This document shows positions 1 to 6,636 of a stretch of 12,967 nt of DNA, in pieces (position 1 is the first letter of the stretch; each line of letters starts with the position of its first letter). Where the stretch lies: assembly GCA_964625745.1 (NCBI GenBank), contig CAZVCJ010000113.1:1-12967 (forward strand). Direction: 5' to 3'. The notes beneath the pieces were generated by a model, which did not search any database, had not been told where the DNA came from, and worked only from the letters and a program-made list of their open reading frames with translations. Both the position numbers and the translations under genes were made by a program. This DNA is from CAZVCJ01 sp964625745. GTDB lineage: Bacteria > Chloroflexota > Anaerolineae > VGOG01.

Positions 1-185
1 TCCTCAAGGCGATCAGGACTCTGGGCGCCAGCCGGGTCTGCTTCGGCAGCGACACCCCCTTTGAGTTGATGCACGTCGAAGTGGCCAAGTACAACGCCCT
101 GTTGGATGGTGAGGTCACGCTGGAAGAGAAGCACAGGATCATGGCGGGCAACATCGCTCGTCTCATCAAGCTGGATATCACATAA
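1..185 (+). CDS. Amidohydrolase (TIM-barrel metal-dependent hydrolase), C-terminal fragment
   Basis: The 5' end lies outside the window. Reading from base 3, about 60 residues precede the TAA at 183-185. The stretch CFGSDTPFE matches the last metal-ligand strand of the Amidohydro_2 fold, in which an Asp in a G(S/T)D motif follows a strand and the chain ends in helices of the type seen here (EEKHRIMAGNIARLI). Members of this family hydrolyse lactones or decarboxylate small carboxylic acids. In a sugar-catabolic cluster a lactonase-like role is possible, but the fragment is too short to assign a substrate. It points the same way as the dehydrogenase gene at 402 but is separated from it by a repeat-filled spacer. 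Family call fairly sure, substrate unknown. Confidence 0.7.
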   Translation, partial: LKAIRTLGASRVCFGSDTPFELMHVEVAKYNALLDGEVTLEEKHRIMAGNIARLIKLDIT

Positions 186-216
186 AGCGGCACAGCTGGA
201 ACCAGACTCCCGTGTG

Positions 217-300
217 TGTCATTGCGAGGAAGCGGAGCGACGAAGCAATCCCTAACCCACGATGGAGGGGATTGTTTCGCTCCCTACGGTCGCTCCTCAG
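217..300. repeat. Imperfect inverted-repeat element with GTCATTGCGAGG end (MITE/REP-like)
   Basis: The left arm begins GTCATTGCGAGG and runs through GGAGCGACGAAGCAATCCC. The right arm, from GGGGATTG through CGCTCCTCAG, is its imperfect reverse complement, so the transcript could fold into a long interrupted hairpin. Elements with this GTCATTGCGAGG...GAAGCAATC signature are, from general knowledge, frequent in intergenic DNA of many environmental bacteria. No coding content is seen. It lies directly after the amidohydrolase gene and abuts a second repeat of different sequence. Confidence 0.6.
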
Positions 301-306
301 AAACTT

Positions 307-391
307 CCCCTCACCCCTGCCCTCTCCCCAAAGGGGCGAGGGAGCAAGCCCCCTCTCCCTCGCAGGGAGAGGGTTAGGGTGAGGGTGAGGC
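307..391. repeat. Palindromic CCCTCACCC/CCCTCTCCC repeat element
   Basis: A purine/pyrimidine-skewed hairpin. The core is CCCTCTCCC (351-359), a five-base loop and GGGAGAGGG (365-373), a perfect 9-bp stem. Outside it, CCCTCACCCCTGCCCTCTCC on the left is partly complementary to GGTTAGGGTGAGGGTGAGG on the right. There is no T-run, so it is not a standard terminator. It ends only about ten bases before the start codon at 402, so it may fold next to that ribosome-binding region. Together with the element at 217-300 it fills the spacer, and I see no separate promoter there. Confidence 0.6.
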
Positions 392-401
392 GGGTGAAAA
401 G

Positions 402-1457
402 ATGATGAAAGCAGGCATCATCTACAACGATTGGGACATCCGTGTGGGCGACGCGCCAGACCCACGCATCGGGCCGGATGAGGTATTGATCGTAACCGCC
501 TATGCGGGCATCTGTGGCACCGATCTCCACATTTACCGAGGCGAGTTTCACGGTCGGGTCGAGTACCCTGCCATCCTGGGGCATGAGTTCGGGGGCATCA
601 TCCAGGAGGTCGGCAAGAACGTACAGGGTCTCAGGGTCGGCGATCGAGTCGTTGTAGATCCGATTATCCCCTGTCACAGTTGCCCCGCCTGCCTGTCGGG
701 ACACCTCAATGCCTGCCGCACGCTCAAGCTGCTGGGTATAGACCTGGACGGCGGGTTCGGGCAATACGTCGCTGCGCCAGCCAGCCACGTGCACCTGGTG
801 CCCGATAGCATCCCCATGGCCTATGCACCGATGGTCGAGATGTATGCTCTGGGACATCACATCTTGCAGCGTGGGCAGGTGCAGCCGGGAGAAAGCGTGG
901 CGATCCTGGGAGCAGGAAAACTGGGGCTTTCGGTACTGGATGTCCTATGTCACAGCGCGGGTGCCGCCCTGACGATGGTTGCCGACCTCCAACCCTTCCG
1001 CCTGGAGACGGCTCGCGAGCTGGGCGCGGACCATGTGATCAACGTCACGCAAGAAGATCCGCTGGACCGGGTGATGGAAATCACCCAGGGCGTTGGCGTG
1101 GACTGCGTGATCGAGGCGGTGGGCCATTATCACCTCGTTGAGGGACAGGAAGCGCCGCTGGCCCAGGCGGTCAAGATGATTCGCACTGCCGGCCGGATCG
1201 TTACTGCAGGGTTGGGCGAGCAACCGTCCGCCGTGCATTTCAAAACCCTCGTGCTCAAGGAAGCGCAGATCATCGCTTCGCGCGTGACGCTGGGCGAGTT
1301 TCCGCGCGCCATCCGGCTGATGGCAAAAGGACTGTTGCATCCAGAGCTATTGGTCACCGACCAGATGGCCATGAGAGACGTCACTACCGCGTTTGAGAAA
1401 GTAGATCGGGAAGACCCCAGCACCATCAAGGTCGTGTTGAACGTTCAGGAGGTATAG
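402..1457 (+). CDS. Zinc-dependent medium-chain alcohol/polyol dehydrogenase
   Basis: A 351-residue protein of the MDR superfamily (threonine/sorbitol/butanediol dehydrogenase type), oxidising a secondary alcohol with NAD(P)+. The catalytic zinc signature is clear: C38 in GICGTD and H61-E62 in GHEFGG. The structural zinc lobe is complete with C91, C94, C97 and C105. The Rossmann glycine motif GAGKLG lies at 170-175. Length is normal for the family. Two ATG codons are adjacent (402 and 405) with only a weak purine-rich stretch upstream, so either could be used. The next gene starts 11 bases after the stop and the following one overlaps, suggesting a small operon of sugar or polyol oxidation. 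Hexonate 5-dehydrogenases such as L-galactonate dehydrogenase are one possible subfamily, but the substrate cannot be fixed from sequence. Confidence 0.88.
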   Translation: MMKAGIIYNDWDIRVGDAPDPRIGPDEVLIVTAYAGICGTDLHIYRGEFHGRVEYPAILGHEFGGIIQEVGKNVQGLRVGDRVVVDPIIPCHSCPACLSGHLNACRTLKLLGIDLDGGFGQYVAAPASHVHLVPDSIPMAYAPMVEMYALGHHILQRGQVQPGESVAILGAGKLGLSVLDVLCHSAGAALTMVADLQPFRLETARELGADHVINVTQEDPLDRVMEITQGVGVDCVIEAVGHYHLVEGQEAPLAQAVKMIRTAGRIVTAGLGEQPSAVHFKTLVLKEAQIIASRVTLGEFPRAIRLMAKGLLHPELLVTDQMAMRDVTTAFEKVDREDPSTIKVVLNVQEV

Positions 1458-1468
1458 AGGGAATCACC

Positions 1469-2458
1469 GTGAAGTATTGCAAACTCGGCCAAACCGACAT
1501 TTCTGTGTCTGTTGTGGCCATGGGCTGCTGGGCCCTGGCCGGGGACCAAACGTGGGGTCCGCAGGTTGAGGCTGACTCGAAGGCCACTATCAGGGCAGCG
1601 CTGGATGCCGGGGTGAATTTCTTCGACACGGCGGAGGGCTATGGGGATGGCGCTTCGGAAGTGGTGCTGGGCCGGGCTCTGGCGGGCCGTCGGCACGAGG
1701 CCGTGATCGCCACCAAAGTGAGCCGCGCTCACCTGTCGGGCGATGAGGTGCAGCAGGCATGCGAGAATAGCCTGCGGCGACTCCAGACCGATTACATAGA
1801 TCTGTACCAGATCCATTGGCCCAGCCGCACAGTCCCGTTGGACGAGACCATAGAGGCGCTGGAGAAGTTGCGCCAGCAAGGCAAAGTGCGCGCCATTGGC
1901 GTCTGCAATTTCGGTGTGCAAGACCTCTCCCGCCTCTTGAAGGCTGGATGGGCTGAGACGAACCAGTTGCCCTACAGCCTGTTGTGGCGTGCCATCGAAC
2001 ACGAGATCAGACAGAAGTGTGTAGATGAAGGCATAGGCATTCTCTGTTACAGCCCCTTGGCCCAGGGGCTCCTGACTGGCAAATTCTCTTCCCTCGATGA
2101 GATCCCGGACGGCCGGGCGCGCACCCGGCTCTTTTCCAGTGACCGGTCACAAGCTCGCCACGGGGAAGGCGGTTGCGAATCCGAGGCGTTCACTGCCATC
2201 GAGCAGATCCGCCGCATCTGTGATAAAATCGGCCAGCCGATGGCCAAGGTAGCGCTTGCCTGGCTGTTGCATCAGCCAGGGGTAACGTCGGTGATCGCTG
2301 GAGCGCGCAGGCCGGATCAGATCACACAGACAGCTAGAGCGGCCGGCCTGGAACTATCGCCGGAGACCATCGCCGCGCTGGCCGAGGCTACGGAAGGAGT
2401 CAAGCAGAAAATGGGGCCTAACCCGGACCTGTGGCAGTCGGAGAGCCGGTTGCGATGA
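1469..2458 (+). CDS. Aldo/keto reductase
   Basis: A 329-residue (alpha/beta)8 NAD(P)H-dependent oxidoreductase reducing a sugar aldehyde or ketone, or running in reverse as an aldose dehydrogenase. The catalytic tetrad of the superfamily is present: D53 and Y58 in FFDTAEGYG, K83 in VIATK and H116 in DLYQIHW. The C-terminal part has the usual cofactor-binding pattern around SVIAGARRPDQI (275-286). The start is a GTG at 1469, preceded by AGAGG at 1456-1460. This gives the family-typical N-terminus MKYCKLGQTDISVS, so GTG is preferred over any later ATG. Its last bases overlap the next gene (ATGA at 2455-2458), implying translational coupling. Substrate unknown; partnership with the dehydrogenase upstream suggests linked oxidation and reduction of the same sugar. 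Confidence 0.9.
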   Translation: MKYCKLGQTDISVSVVAMGCWALAGDQTWGPQVEADSKATIRAALDAGVNFFDTAEGYGDGASEVVLGRALAGRRHEAVIATKVSRAHLSGDEVQQACENSLRRLQTDYIDLYQIHWPSRTVPLDETIEALEKLRQQGKVRAIGVCNFGVQDLSRLLKAGWAETNQLPYSLLWRAIEHEIRQKCVDEGIGILCYSPLAQGLLTGKFSSLDEIPDGRARTRLFSSDRSQARHGEGGCESEAFTAIEQIRRICDKIGQPMAKVALAWLLHQPGVTSVIAGARRPDQITQTARAAGLELSPETIAALAEATEGVKQKMGPNPDLWQSESRLR

Positions 2459-3501
2459 CCATGAGTTTACCCTGGGAGCGTTTCAAGCAGGCCGCCCGTT
2501 TGAGCGAGCCGGATCGGGTCCCCGTTGCCCTCATAGTGGATAGCCCCTGGCTGCCCGGCTACGCGGGCATTGACACGCGCGATTACTTCCTCTTCCCTGA
2601 CAAGTGGCTGGAGATCAACCTGGGGCTGCGGGAGCGTTTCCCCGACGCTGTCTGGCTGCCCGGCTTTTGGGTGGAGTACGGCATGGCCGCCGAGCCATCG
2701 GCCTTTGGCGTCAAGCTGCGCTTTCATCCCGACCGCCCGCCTTCCATCGAGCCACTGGTGGCCGACCTCGCCTTCTGGGCCGACGTGAAGCCGGCCAATC
2801 CGCACGAAGACGGGTTGATGCCCCTTGTCCTCCGTCTTTATGAAGTGATGGACGAGCAGTTGCAAGCCGAGGGATTGGGCATCAAGATGGCCTGCGCCCG
2901 AGGGCCGATGACCGTGGCCTCCTGGCTGGCGGGTGTGACACCTTTGATGATGGGCCTCATCACCAGCCCCACTGAGGTGTCCCGCATCCTGGACACGATG
3001 ACCACGTCTATCATCCGCTGGCTGCACGCCCAACTGGACACGCTGCGTCAGCCAGAGGGCATCATGCTGCTGGATGACATCACCGGCATGGTGTCAAGAA
3101 GCCATTACGAAGAATTCGTTCACCCCAACATGCGTCGTATCTTTGATGAATTCGCCGGCTTGATTCGTGTCTACCATAACGACACTCCCTGCCCTCACCT
3201 GTTGGAGAGCCTGGCCGAAGCCAACTTCGACGTTTTCAATTTCAGCCATGAGATGGACATTGGCGAGGTCAAGGCGAAGATGGGGCGTCGGGTAGCGCTG
3301 ATGGGCAACGTCCCCCCGTTGGACGTGGGGGTGCGTGGGACGCCTGCAGATGTGGCGCGGTGGGCGCGAGATTGTTTGGAAAAGGCAGCTCCAGGGGGCG
3401 GAATGGTCCTCTCCTTCGGCGGGGGCGTCTCGCCGGGTACTCCGCCGGAGAACATTGACGCCTTGCTGGAAGCGGCGCGTCAATGGACAAGGATGCCCTG
3501 A
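2455..3501 (+). CDS. Uroporphyrinogen decarboxylase (URO-D) family protein, likely not a haem enzyme
   Basis: A 348-residue protein with the URO-D/MtaA/CmuA-like TIM-barrel fold. The C-terminal half is characteristic: VYHNDTPCPHLLESLAE (239-255), FNFSHEMDI (261-269), VALMGNVPP (280-288) and the SPGTPPENI helix start (326-334). I choose the ATG at 2455, which overlaps the preceding TGA; ATG 2461 is also in frame, and an upstream in-frame GTG would lie inside the previous gene. In methyltransferase members a zinc-binding H-x-C and a later Cys are expected. Here the H241 region reads HNDTPC and the later site is GGG (322-324) with no Cys, so corrinoid methyl transfer looks doubtful. It sits in a sugar-oxidation operon, not with haem genes. 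Function unassigned; family call firm. Confidence 0.82.
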   Translation: MTMSLPWERFKQAARLSEPDRVPVALIVDSPWLPGYAGIDTRDYFLFPDKWLEINLGLRERFPDAVWLPGFWVEYGMAAEPSAFGVKLRFHPDRPPSIEPLVADLAFWADVKPANPHEDGLMPLVLRLYEVMDEQLQAEGLGIKMACARGPMTVASWLAGVTPLMMGLITSPTEVSRILDTMTTSIIRWLHAQLDTLRQPEGIMLLDDITGMVSRSHYEEFVHPNMRRIFDEFAGLIRVYHNDTPCPHLLESLAEANFDVFNFSHEMDIGEVKAKMGRRVALMGNVPPLDVGVRGTPADVARWARDCLEKAAPGGGMVLSFGGGVSPGTPPENIDALLEAARQWTRMP

Positions 3502-3506
3502 TTAAT

Positions 3507-3545
3507 GAGGCTCTCGTTACCTCGTTACCTCGTTGACTTGTTGCC
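3507..3545. repeat. Degenerate CTCGTTAC octamer tandem repeat
   Basis: Just after the stop of the URO-D gene there are consecutive 8-base units: CTCGTTAC, CTCGTTAC, CTCGTTGA, then the decayed unit CTTGTTGC. The same unit returns at 6632-6718, between uxaE and galU. It precedes the terminator and no coding sequence crosses it. Confidence 0.75.
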
Positions 3546-3551
3546 CTGTGC

Positions 3552-3588
3552 AAAGACCTCTGGGATTGTCGCCTGAGGGGTCTTTTTT
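3552..3588 (+). terminator. Rho-independent terminator after the first operon
   Basis: The arm AAAGACCTCT (3552-3561) pairs with AGGGGTCTTT (3576-3585) as a 10-bp stem containing one T-G wobble. The loop has 14 bases and the stem runs into a T-tract ending at 3588. It lies 51 bases after the URO-D stop and upstream of the uxaC promoter, separating two transcription units. Confidence 0.85.
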
Positions 3589-3653
3589 GGTTGCCGCAGG
3601 GCAGTCGCATCCAGGTGACTGATAGATCATCAGCGAGTTGCCCAGGAGCCGAC

Positions 3654-3670
3654 TTGCCAATTGGCGGCAA
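3654..3670. promoter_or_regulatory. Candidate operator overlapping the uxaC -35 box
   Basis: GCCAATTGGC (3656-3665) is a perfect 10-bp palindrome, and TTGCC...GGCAA flank it (3654-3658 and 3666-3670). It covers the -35 element, a usual place for a repressor site. A second weak inverted repeat, CTGAT-N5-ATCAG, lies at 3619-3633. Which regulator might bind is unknown; uronate operons are often under GntR- or LacI-family control. Confidence 0.3.
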
Positions 3671-3682
3671 ATGTTCTACAAT
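3654..3682 (+). promoter_or_regulatory. Sigma70-type promoter for uxaC operon, probably leaderless
   Basis: TTGCCA (3654-3659) and TACAAT (3677-3682) are spaced by exactly 17 bases. The expected transcription start, about seven bases after the -10 box, falls on the A of the ATG at 3689. No Shine-Dalgarno-like sequence lies between the -10 box and that ATG. The mRNA therefore probably begins at or next to its start codon. Confidence 0.6.
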
Positions 3683-3688
3683 AAGACC

Positions 3689-5125
3689 ATGACCCATCCC
3701 AAATGGCATCTGCCCGCAGACCGATACTTTGACCCCGACCCAACACAGCGGCGCACGGCGCGGGAGCTGTACGAATCGGTGGCCGACCTGCCCATCATTA
3801 GCCCGCACGGGCACGTGGATCCCCGTCTTTTCGCCGACGAGAATGCCACCTTTGGCACGCCGACCGAGCTTCTGATCATCCCCGACCACTACGTCTTCCG
3901 TATGCTCTACTCTCAGGGCATTCCGCTGGAGTCGCTGGGCATAGCGCGTCGTGACGGTGCGCCTGTTGAGCAGGATCACCGCCAGATCTGGCAGATCTTC
4001 GCCGACAACTTCTACCTCTTTCGCGGCACGCCCAGCGGCGCCTGGCTGGCCCACGAGCTTCACGTCGTTTTCGGTATCGAGGAGAAGCTGACTGGCGCGA
4101 CGGCTCAAGCTGTCTACGACCAATTAGAGGCCAGGCTTGCTACTCGCGAATTCCGCCCCCGCGCCCTGTTCGGGCGGTTCAACATTGAGGTGCTGTGCAC
4201 TACCGACGCCGCCACCGATCCGCTGCTTCACCATCAGACCATTCGCGATTCCGGCTGGAGCGGCGACATCCGGCCCACCTTTCGGCCTGACGCAGTGGTC
4301 AACCTGCAGACGCCGGGCTGGCGTGGCAACATTGACGACTTGAGCGAGGTCAGCGGCATCACTGTCCACTCGTACCCGGCCTTCATTCAGGCCCTGGAGG
4401 AGCGGCGGGCCTTTTTCAGGAGTAGGGGGGCCACGGCCACCGATCACGGCGCTCAGTCGGCGTACACGGCAGAGCTTAGCCCAAAGGAGGCCAACGCCAT
4501 CTTTCAGCGTGCTCTGCGAGGCCAGGCCACGCCCGACGACGCCCACCGCTTCACCGCGCATACGCTCATGGAAAGCGCGCGGATGAGCATCGAAGACGGG
4601 CTGGTGATGCAGGTGCACTTCGGCTCGTGTCGCAACCACAACCAACTGCTGTTTGATCGCTTTGGCCCTGACATGGGGTGTGACATTCCGGTGCGGGCTG
4701 AGTTCACCCATCATCTGCAGCCGCTGCTGAACAAGTACGGCAACGACCCACGTCTGACCTTCATCGTCTTCACCCTGGACGAATCCGCCTATGCCCGCGA
4801 GTTGGCCCCGCTGGCCGGGCACTATCCGGCGATGAAACTGGGCGGACCCTGGTGGTTCCACGACAGCATCAACGGCATGGAGCGCTACTTCCAACAGGTG
4901 ATGGAAACGGCTGGGCTTCACAACACCGTCGGATTCAACGATGACACGCGCGCCTTCCCTTCCATCCCCGCCCGCCACGATCTGTGGCGTCGCGCCAGCG
5001 CCAACTGGCTGGCCAGCCTGGTGGTGCGGGGCATCGTGGATATGGGCGATGCGCGTGAGATGATCCTGGATATGGCCTATCGGCTGGCCAGGCGGACTTA
5101 CAAATTCGATGGAAACGACCAATGA
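3689..5125 (+). CDS. uxaC: Glucuronate (uronate) isomerase UxaC
   Basis: A 478-residue cytoplasmic isomerase of the amidohydrolase superfamily. It converts D-glucuronate to D-fructuronate and D-galacturonate to D-tagaturonate, the entry step of hexuronate catabolism. Visible signatures are the metal-binding HGH in SPHGHVDPRLF (38-48), PDHYVFRMLYSQG (65-77), MQVHFGSCRNHN, PAMKLGGPWWFHDS and the C-terminal GFNDDTRAFPS, all typical of the family. Length matches the usual 465-480 residues. The ATG at 3689 gives the expected N-terminus (THPKWHLPADRYF) and coincides with the predicted transcription start; an in-frame ATG at 3671 has a weak GGCGG upstream but lies ahead of the -10 box. It is the first gene of the uronate operon, and its stop lies inside a tandem repeat shared with the start of uxaE. 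Confidence 0.95.
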   Translation: MTHPKWHLPADRYFDPDPTQRRTARELYESVADLPIISPHGHVDPRLFADENATFGTPTELLIIPDHYVFRMLYSQGIPLESLGIARRDGAPVEQDHRQIWQIFADNFYLFRGTPSGAWLAHELHVVFGIEEKLTGATAQAVYDQLEARLATREFRPRALFGRFNIEVLCTTDAATDPLLHHQTIRDSGWSGDIRPTFRPDAVVNLQTPGWRGNIDDLSEVSGITVHSYPAFIQALEERRAFFRSRGATATDHGAQSAYTAELSPKEANAIFQRALRGQATPDDAHRFTAHTLMESARMSIEDGLVMQVHFGSCRNHNQLLFDRFGPDMGCDIPVRAEFTHHLQPLLNKYGNDPRLTFIVFTLDESAYARELAPLAGHYPAMKLGGPWWFHDSINGMERYFQQVMETAGLHNTVGFNDDTRAFPSIPARHDLWRRASANWLASLVVRGIVDMGDAREMILDMAYRLARRTYKFDGNDQ

Positions 5126-5160
5126 CCAATACCCAATATCCAATACCCAATAACCAAAAG
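5119..5160. repeat. CCAATAC heptamer tandem repeat spanning the uxaC/uxaE junction
   Basis: Six uninterrupted 7-base units can be read: CCAATGA, CCAATAC, CCAATAT, CCAATAC, CCAATAA, CCAAAAG. The first unit holds the uxaC stop (TGA 5123-5125) and the uxaE start (ATG 5122-5124). The rest encodes the first dozen residues of UxaE (TNTQYPIPNNQK), which look like translated repeat, not conserved protein. Confidence 0.92.
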
Positions 5161-6636
5161 CTAGAACAACTGACCGGCCTGACGATCTATCTGAACTCGG
5201 TGGTCGAGGCCGACGGCGTCACCTACTTCCTGGCCCGAAGCGACAGGGGCAAATGCTTCGGTATCATGGGCCATACGGTTGGCTTTGAGGGAGAACGGCG
5301 GGGCAACGTCATCCTGTGCCCGCTGACGGCAGCCAACGCGGCCGCCCTGCGCCAGCGACTCCCCTGGCTCCGACCGCAACCCCTGGGACTGCAAACATCG
5401 GCCGGCTGCGGCGACCGCCTGGGGCTGGCGACGCCGGGACACGTGCGGGCGGTGCGCAAAGCGGCCGGCATCGCCCCGATCTTTGCCCAGCAATCCATGC
5501 GCGAGAACGCCCGCACCGGCCGCACTCCCCAGCAGGTGATGGACGACGCCCTGTGGGGCATCTTTCAAGAAGGCTGGCGCCAGCCGTGGGGCGCGGATGC
5601 CGACCATCTCAAGACGACCGAGGACGTTGACCTCTGTGTGGCGGCCGGGTACACCTTCTTCACCATTGACCCCGGCGACCACGTGGACAACGAGGCCCAC
5701 ACTGCCTCCCTGGAGGTGCTGAAGGACAAGGTTCACGAGTTGCCTTGGGGCGAACTGGAGGATACACCGGATGAGCTACACGCGCGCTACCTGAATCGCC
5801 GCTTCGAGGTGGAGGACGCCGCTTCCGCTTCCGAGTTTGCCCTGGAGTTTGACCAGACCACGCTGGCGCGGGCGGCTGCCAAGTACGGCCGGGCCATTGC
5901 CCACACCGTCCGCATGTACCGCCACCTGGCCGCCGCCCCCCCTACCCCCCCTACCCCCCCAACGTTGGGGGGAGAGGATTTCGAACTGGAGATGTCGGTG
6001 GACGAGACGGAGACGCCGACTTCGATTGAAGAGCACTTCTTCATCGCCAGCGAGCTCAAGCGGCTGGGCGTGCAATGGGTGAGCCTGGCCCCGCGCTACG
6101 TCGGCCGCTTTGAGAAGGGTGTGGATTACATCGGCGATCTGAAAGTGTTTGAGGCAGAGATCGCTAAGCACGCTGCCATCGCCCGCGTCCTGGGACCGTA
6201 CAAGCTCAGCATCCACTCTGGCTCCGACAAGTTCAGCATCTACCCCATCATCGCCCGGCACACGCGCGGGCTGGTGCATCTCAAGACAGCCGGCACCAGC
6301 TACCTGGAGGCGCTGCGCACGGTGGCGCAGGTGGAGCCGGCCCTATTCCGAGAGATCCTGGCCTATGCTGTCGAGCGCTACCCCGAAGACCGCGCCACCT
6401 ACCACGTCTCAGCCGAACTGACCAAGGTTCCAGCGCCGGACACCCTGGCGGATGTGGGTCTGCCTGCCCTGCTCGACCAGTTCGATGCGCGGCAGGTGTT
6501 GCACGTGACCTTCGGCTCGGCGTTGGACCAGTTCGGCGACCAACTGCTGACGGCGTTGCGAGAGCACGAAGAAGTCTACTACGGGATGCTGGAGTTGCAC
6601 TTCCAGCGGCACCTAGCGCCTTTTGCAATGAAGTAA
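5122..6636 (+). CDS. uxaE: Tagaturonate/fructuronate epimerase UxaE
   Basis: A 504-residue protein matching the UxaE family first described in Thermotoga maritima, which interconverts D-tagaturonate and D-fructuronate. Recognisable blocks are DHLKTTEDVDLCVAAGYTFF (161-180) with TIDPGDHVDN (181-190), MSVDETETPTS (291-301), LAPRYVGRFEKGVDYIGDL (322-340), KLSIHSGSDKFS (361-372) and GLVHLKTAGTSYLEALR (383-399). The His and Asp residues in these blocks are candidate metal ligands. It directly follows uxaC with an ATGA overlap. The epimerase lets galacturonate be degraded through mannonate without tagaturonate reductase and altronate dehydratase. Two oddities: residues 2-13 are encoded by a heptamer repeat, and residues about 273-284 (PPTPPTPPTLGG) come from a C-rich repeat plus palindrome inserted just before a conserved strand. 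Both keep the frame, so the enzyme is probably functional. Confidence 0.88.
   Translation: MTNTQYPIPNNQKLEQLTGLTIYLNSVVEADGVTYFLARSDRGKCFGIMGHTVGFEGERRGNVILCPLTAANAAALRQRLPWLRPQPLGLQTSAGCGDRLGLATPGHVRAVRKAAGIAPIFAQQSMRENARTGRTPQQVMDDALWGIFQEGWRQPWGADADHLKTTEDVDLCVAAGYTFFTIDPGDHVDNEAHTASLEVLKDKVHELPWGELEDTPDELHARYLNRRFEVEDAASASEFALEFDQTTLARAAAKYGRAIAHTVRMYRHLAAAPPTPPTPPTLGGEDFELEMSVDETETPTSIEEHFFIASELKRLGVQWVSLAPRYVGRFEKGVDYIGDLKVFEAEIAKHAAIARVLGPYKLSIHSGSDKFSIYPIIARHTRGLVHLKTAGTSYLEALRTVAQVEPALFREILAYAVERYPEDRATYHVSAELTKVPAPDTLADVGLPALLDQFDARQVLHVTFGSALDQFGDQLLTALREHEEVYYGMLELHFQRHLAPFAMK
5936..5978. repeat. In-frame C-rich repeat and palindrome inside uxaE
   Basis: Three seven-C tracts separated by TA form a nonamer repeat (CCCCCCCTA twice, then CCCCCCC). 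They run into a perfect 18-bp palindrome at 5955-5972, six C's, AACGTT, six G's. The nine-base unit encodes Pro-Pro-Thr repeats, so the frame is held. The inserted peptide is low-complexity and unlike the conserved family sequence on either side. Confidence 0.85.

Noticed and set aside
217..391. tRNA or structured RNA gene in the spacer
   Set aside because: The folding comes from long inverted repeats; no cloverleaf, anticodon arm or conserved riboswitch core is visible.
297..860. Minus-strand open frame of 187 codons before and inside the dehydrogenase gene
   Set aside because: Its end is translated palindromic repeat (LTLTLTLSLRGRGG) and the rest is antisense to the dehydrogenase.
2431..2454. 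Longer N-terminus of the URO-D protein from an upstream GTG
   Set aside because: It would lengthen the overlap with the aldo/keto reductase; the ATGA junction at 2455 is the normal coupled arrangement.
3269..4123. Minus-strand open frame of 284 codons over the URO-D end, the terminator and uxaC
   Set aside because: It crosses a terminator and a promoter and is antisense to two real genes; the composition is low-complexity Arg/Pro-rich.
4124..5143. Long minus-strand open frame (339 codons) opposite uxaC
   Set aside because: It lies entirely antisense to a firmly identified gene, shows no recognisable family, and is a usual by-product of GC-rich codon use.
5119..5160. CRISPR-like array
   Set aside because: Units of 7-8 bases are directly adjacent with no spacers and no cas genes are nearby; these are simple tandem repeats.
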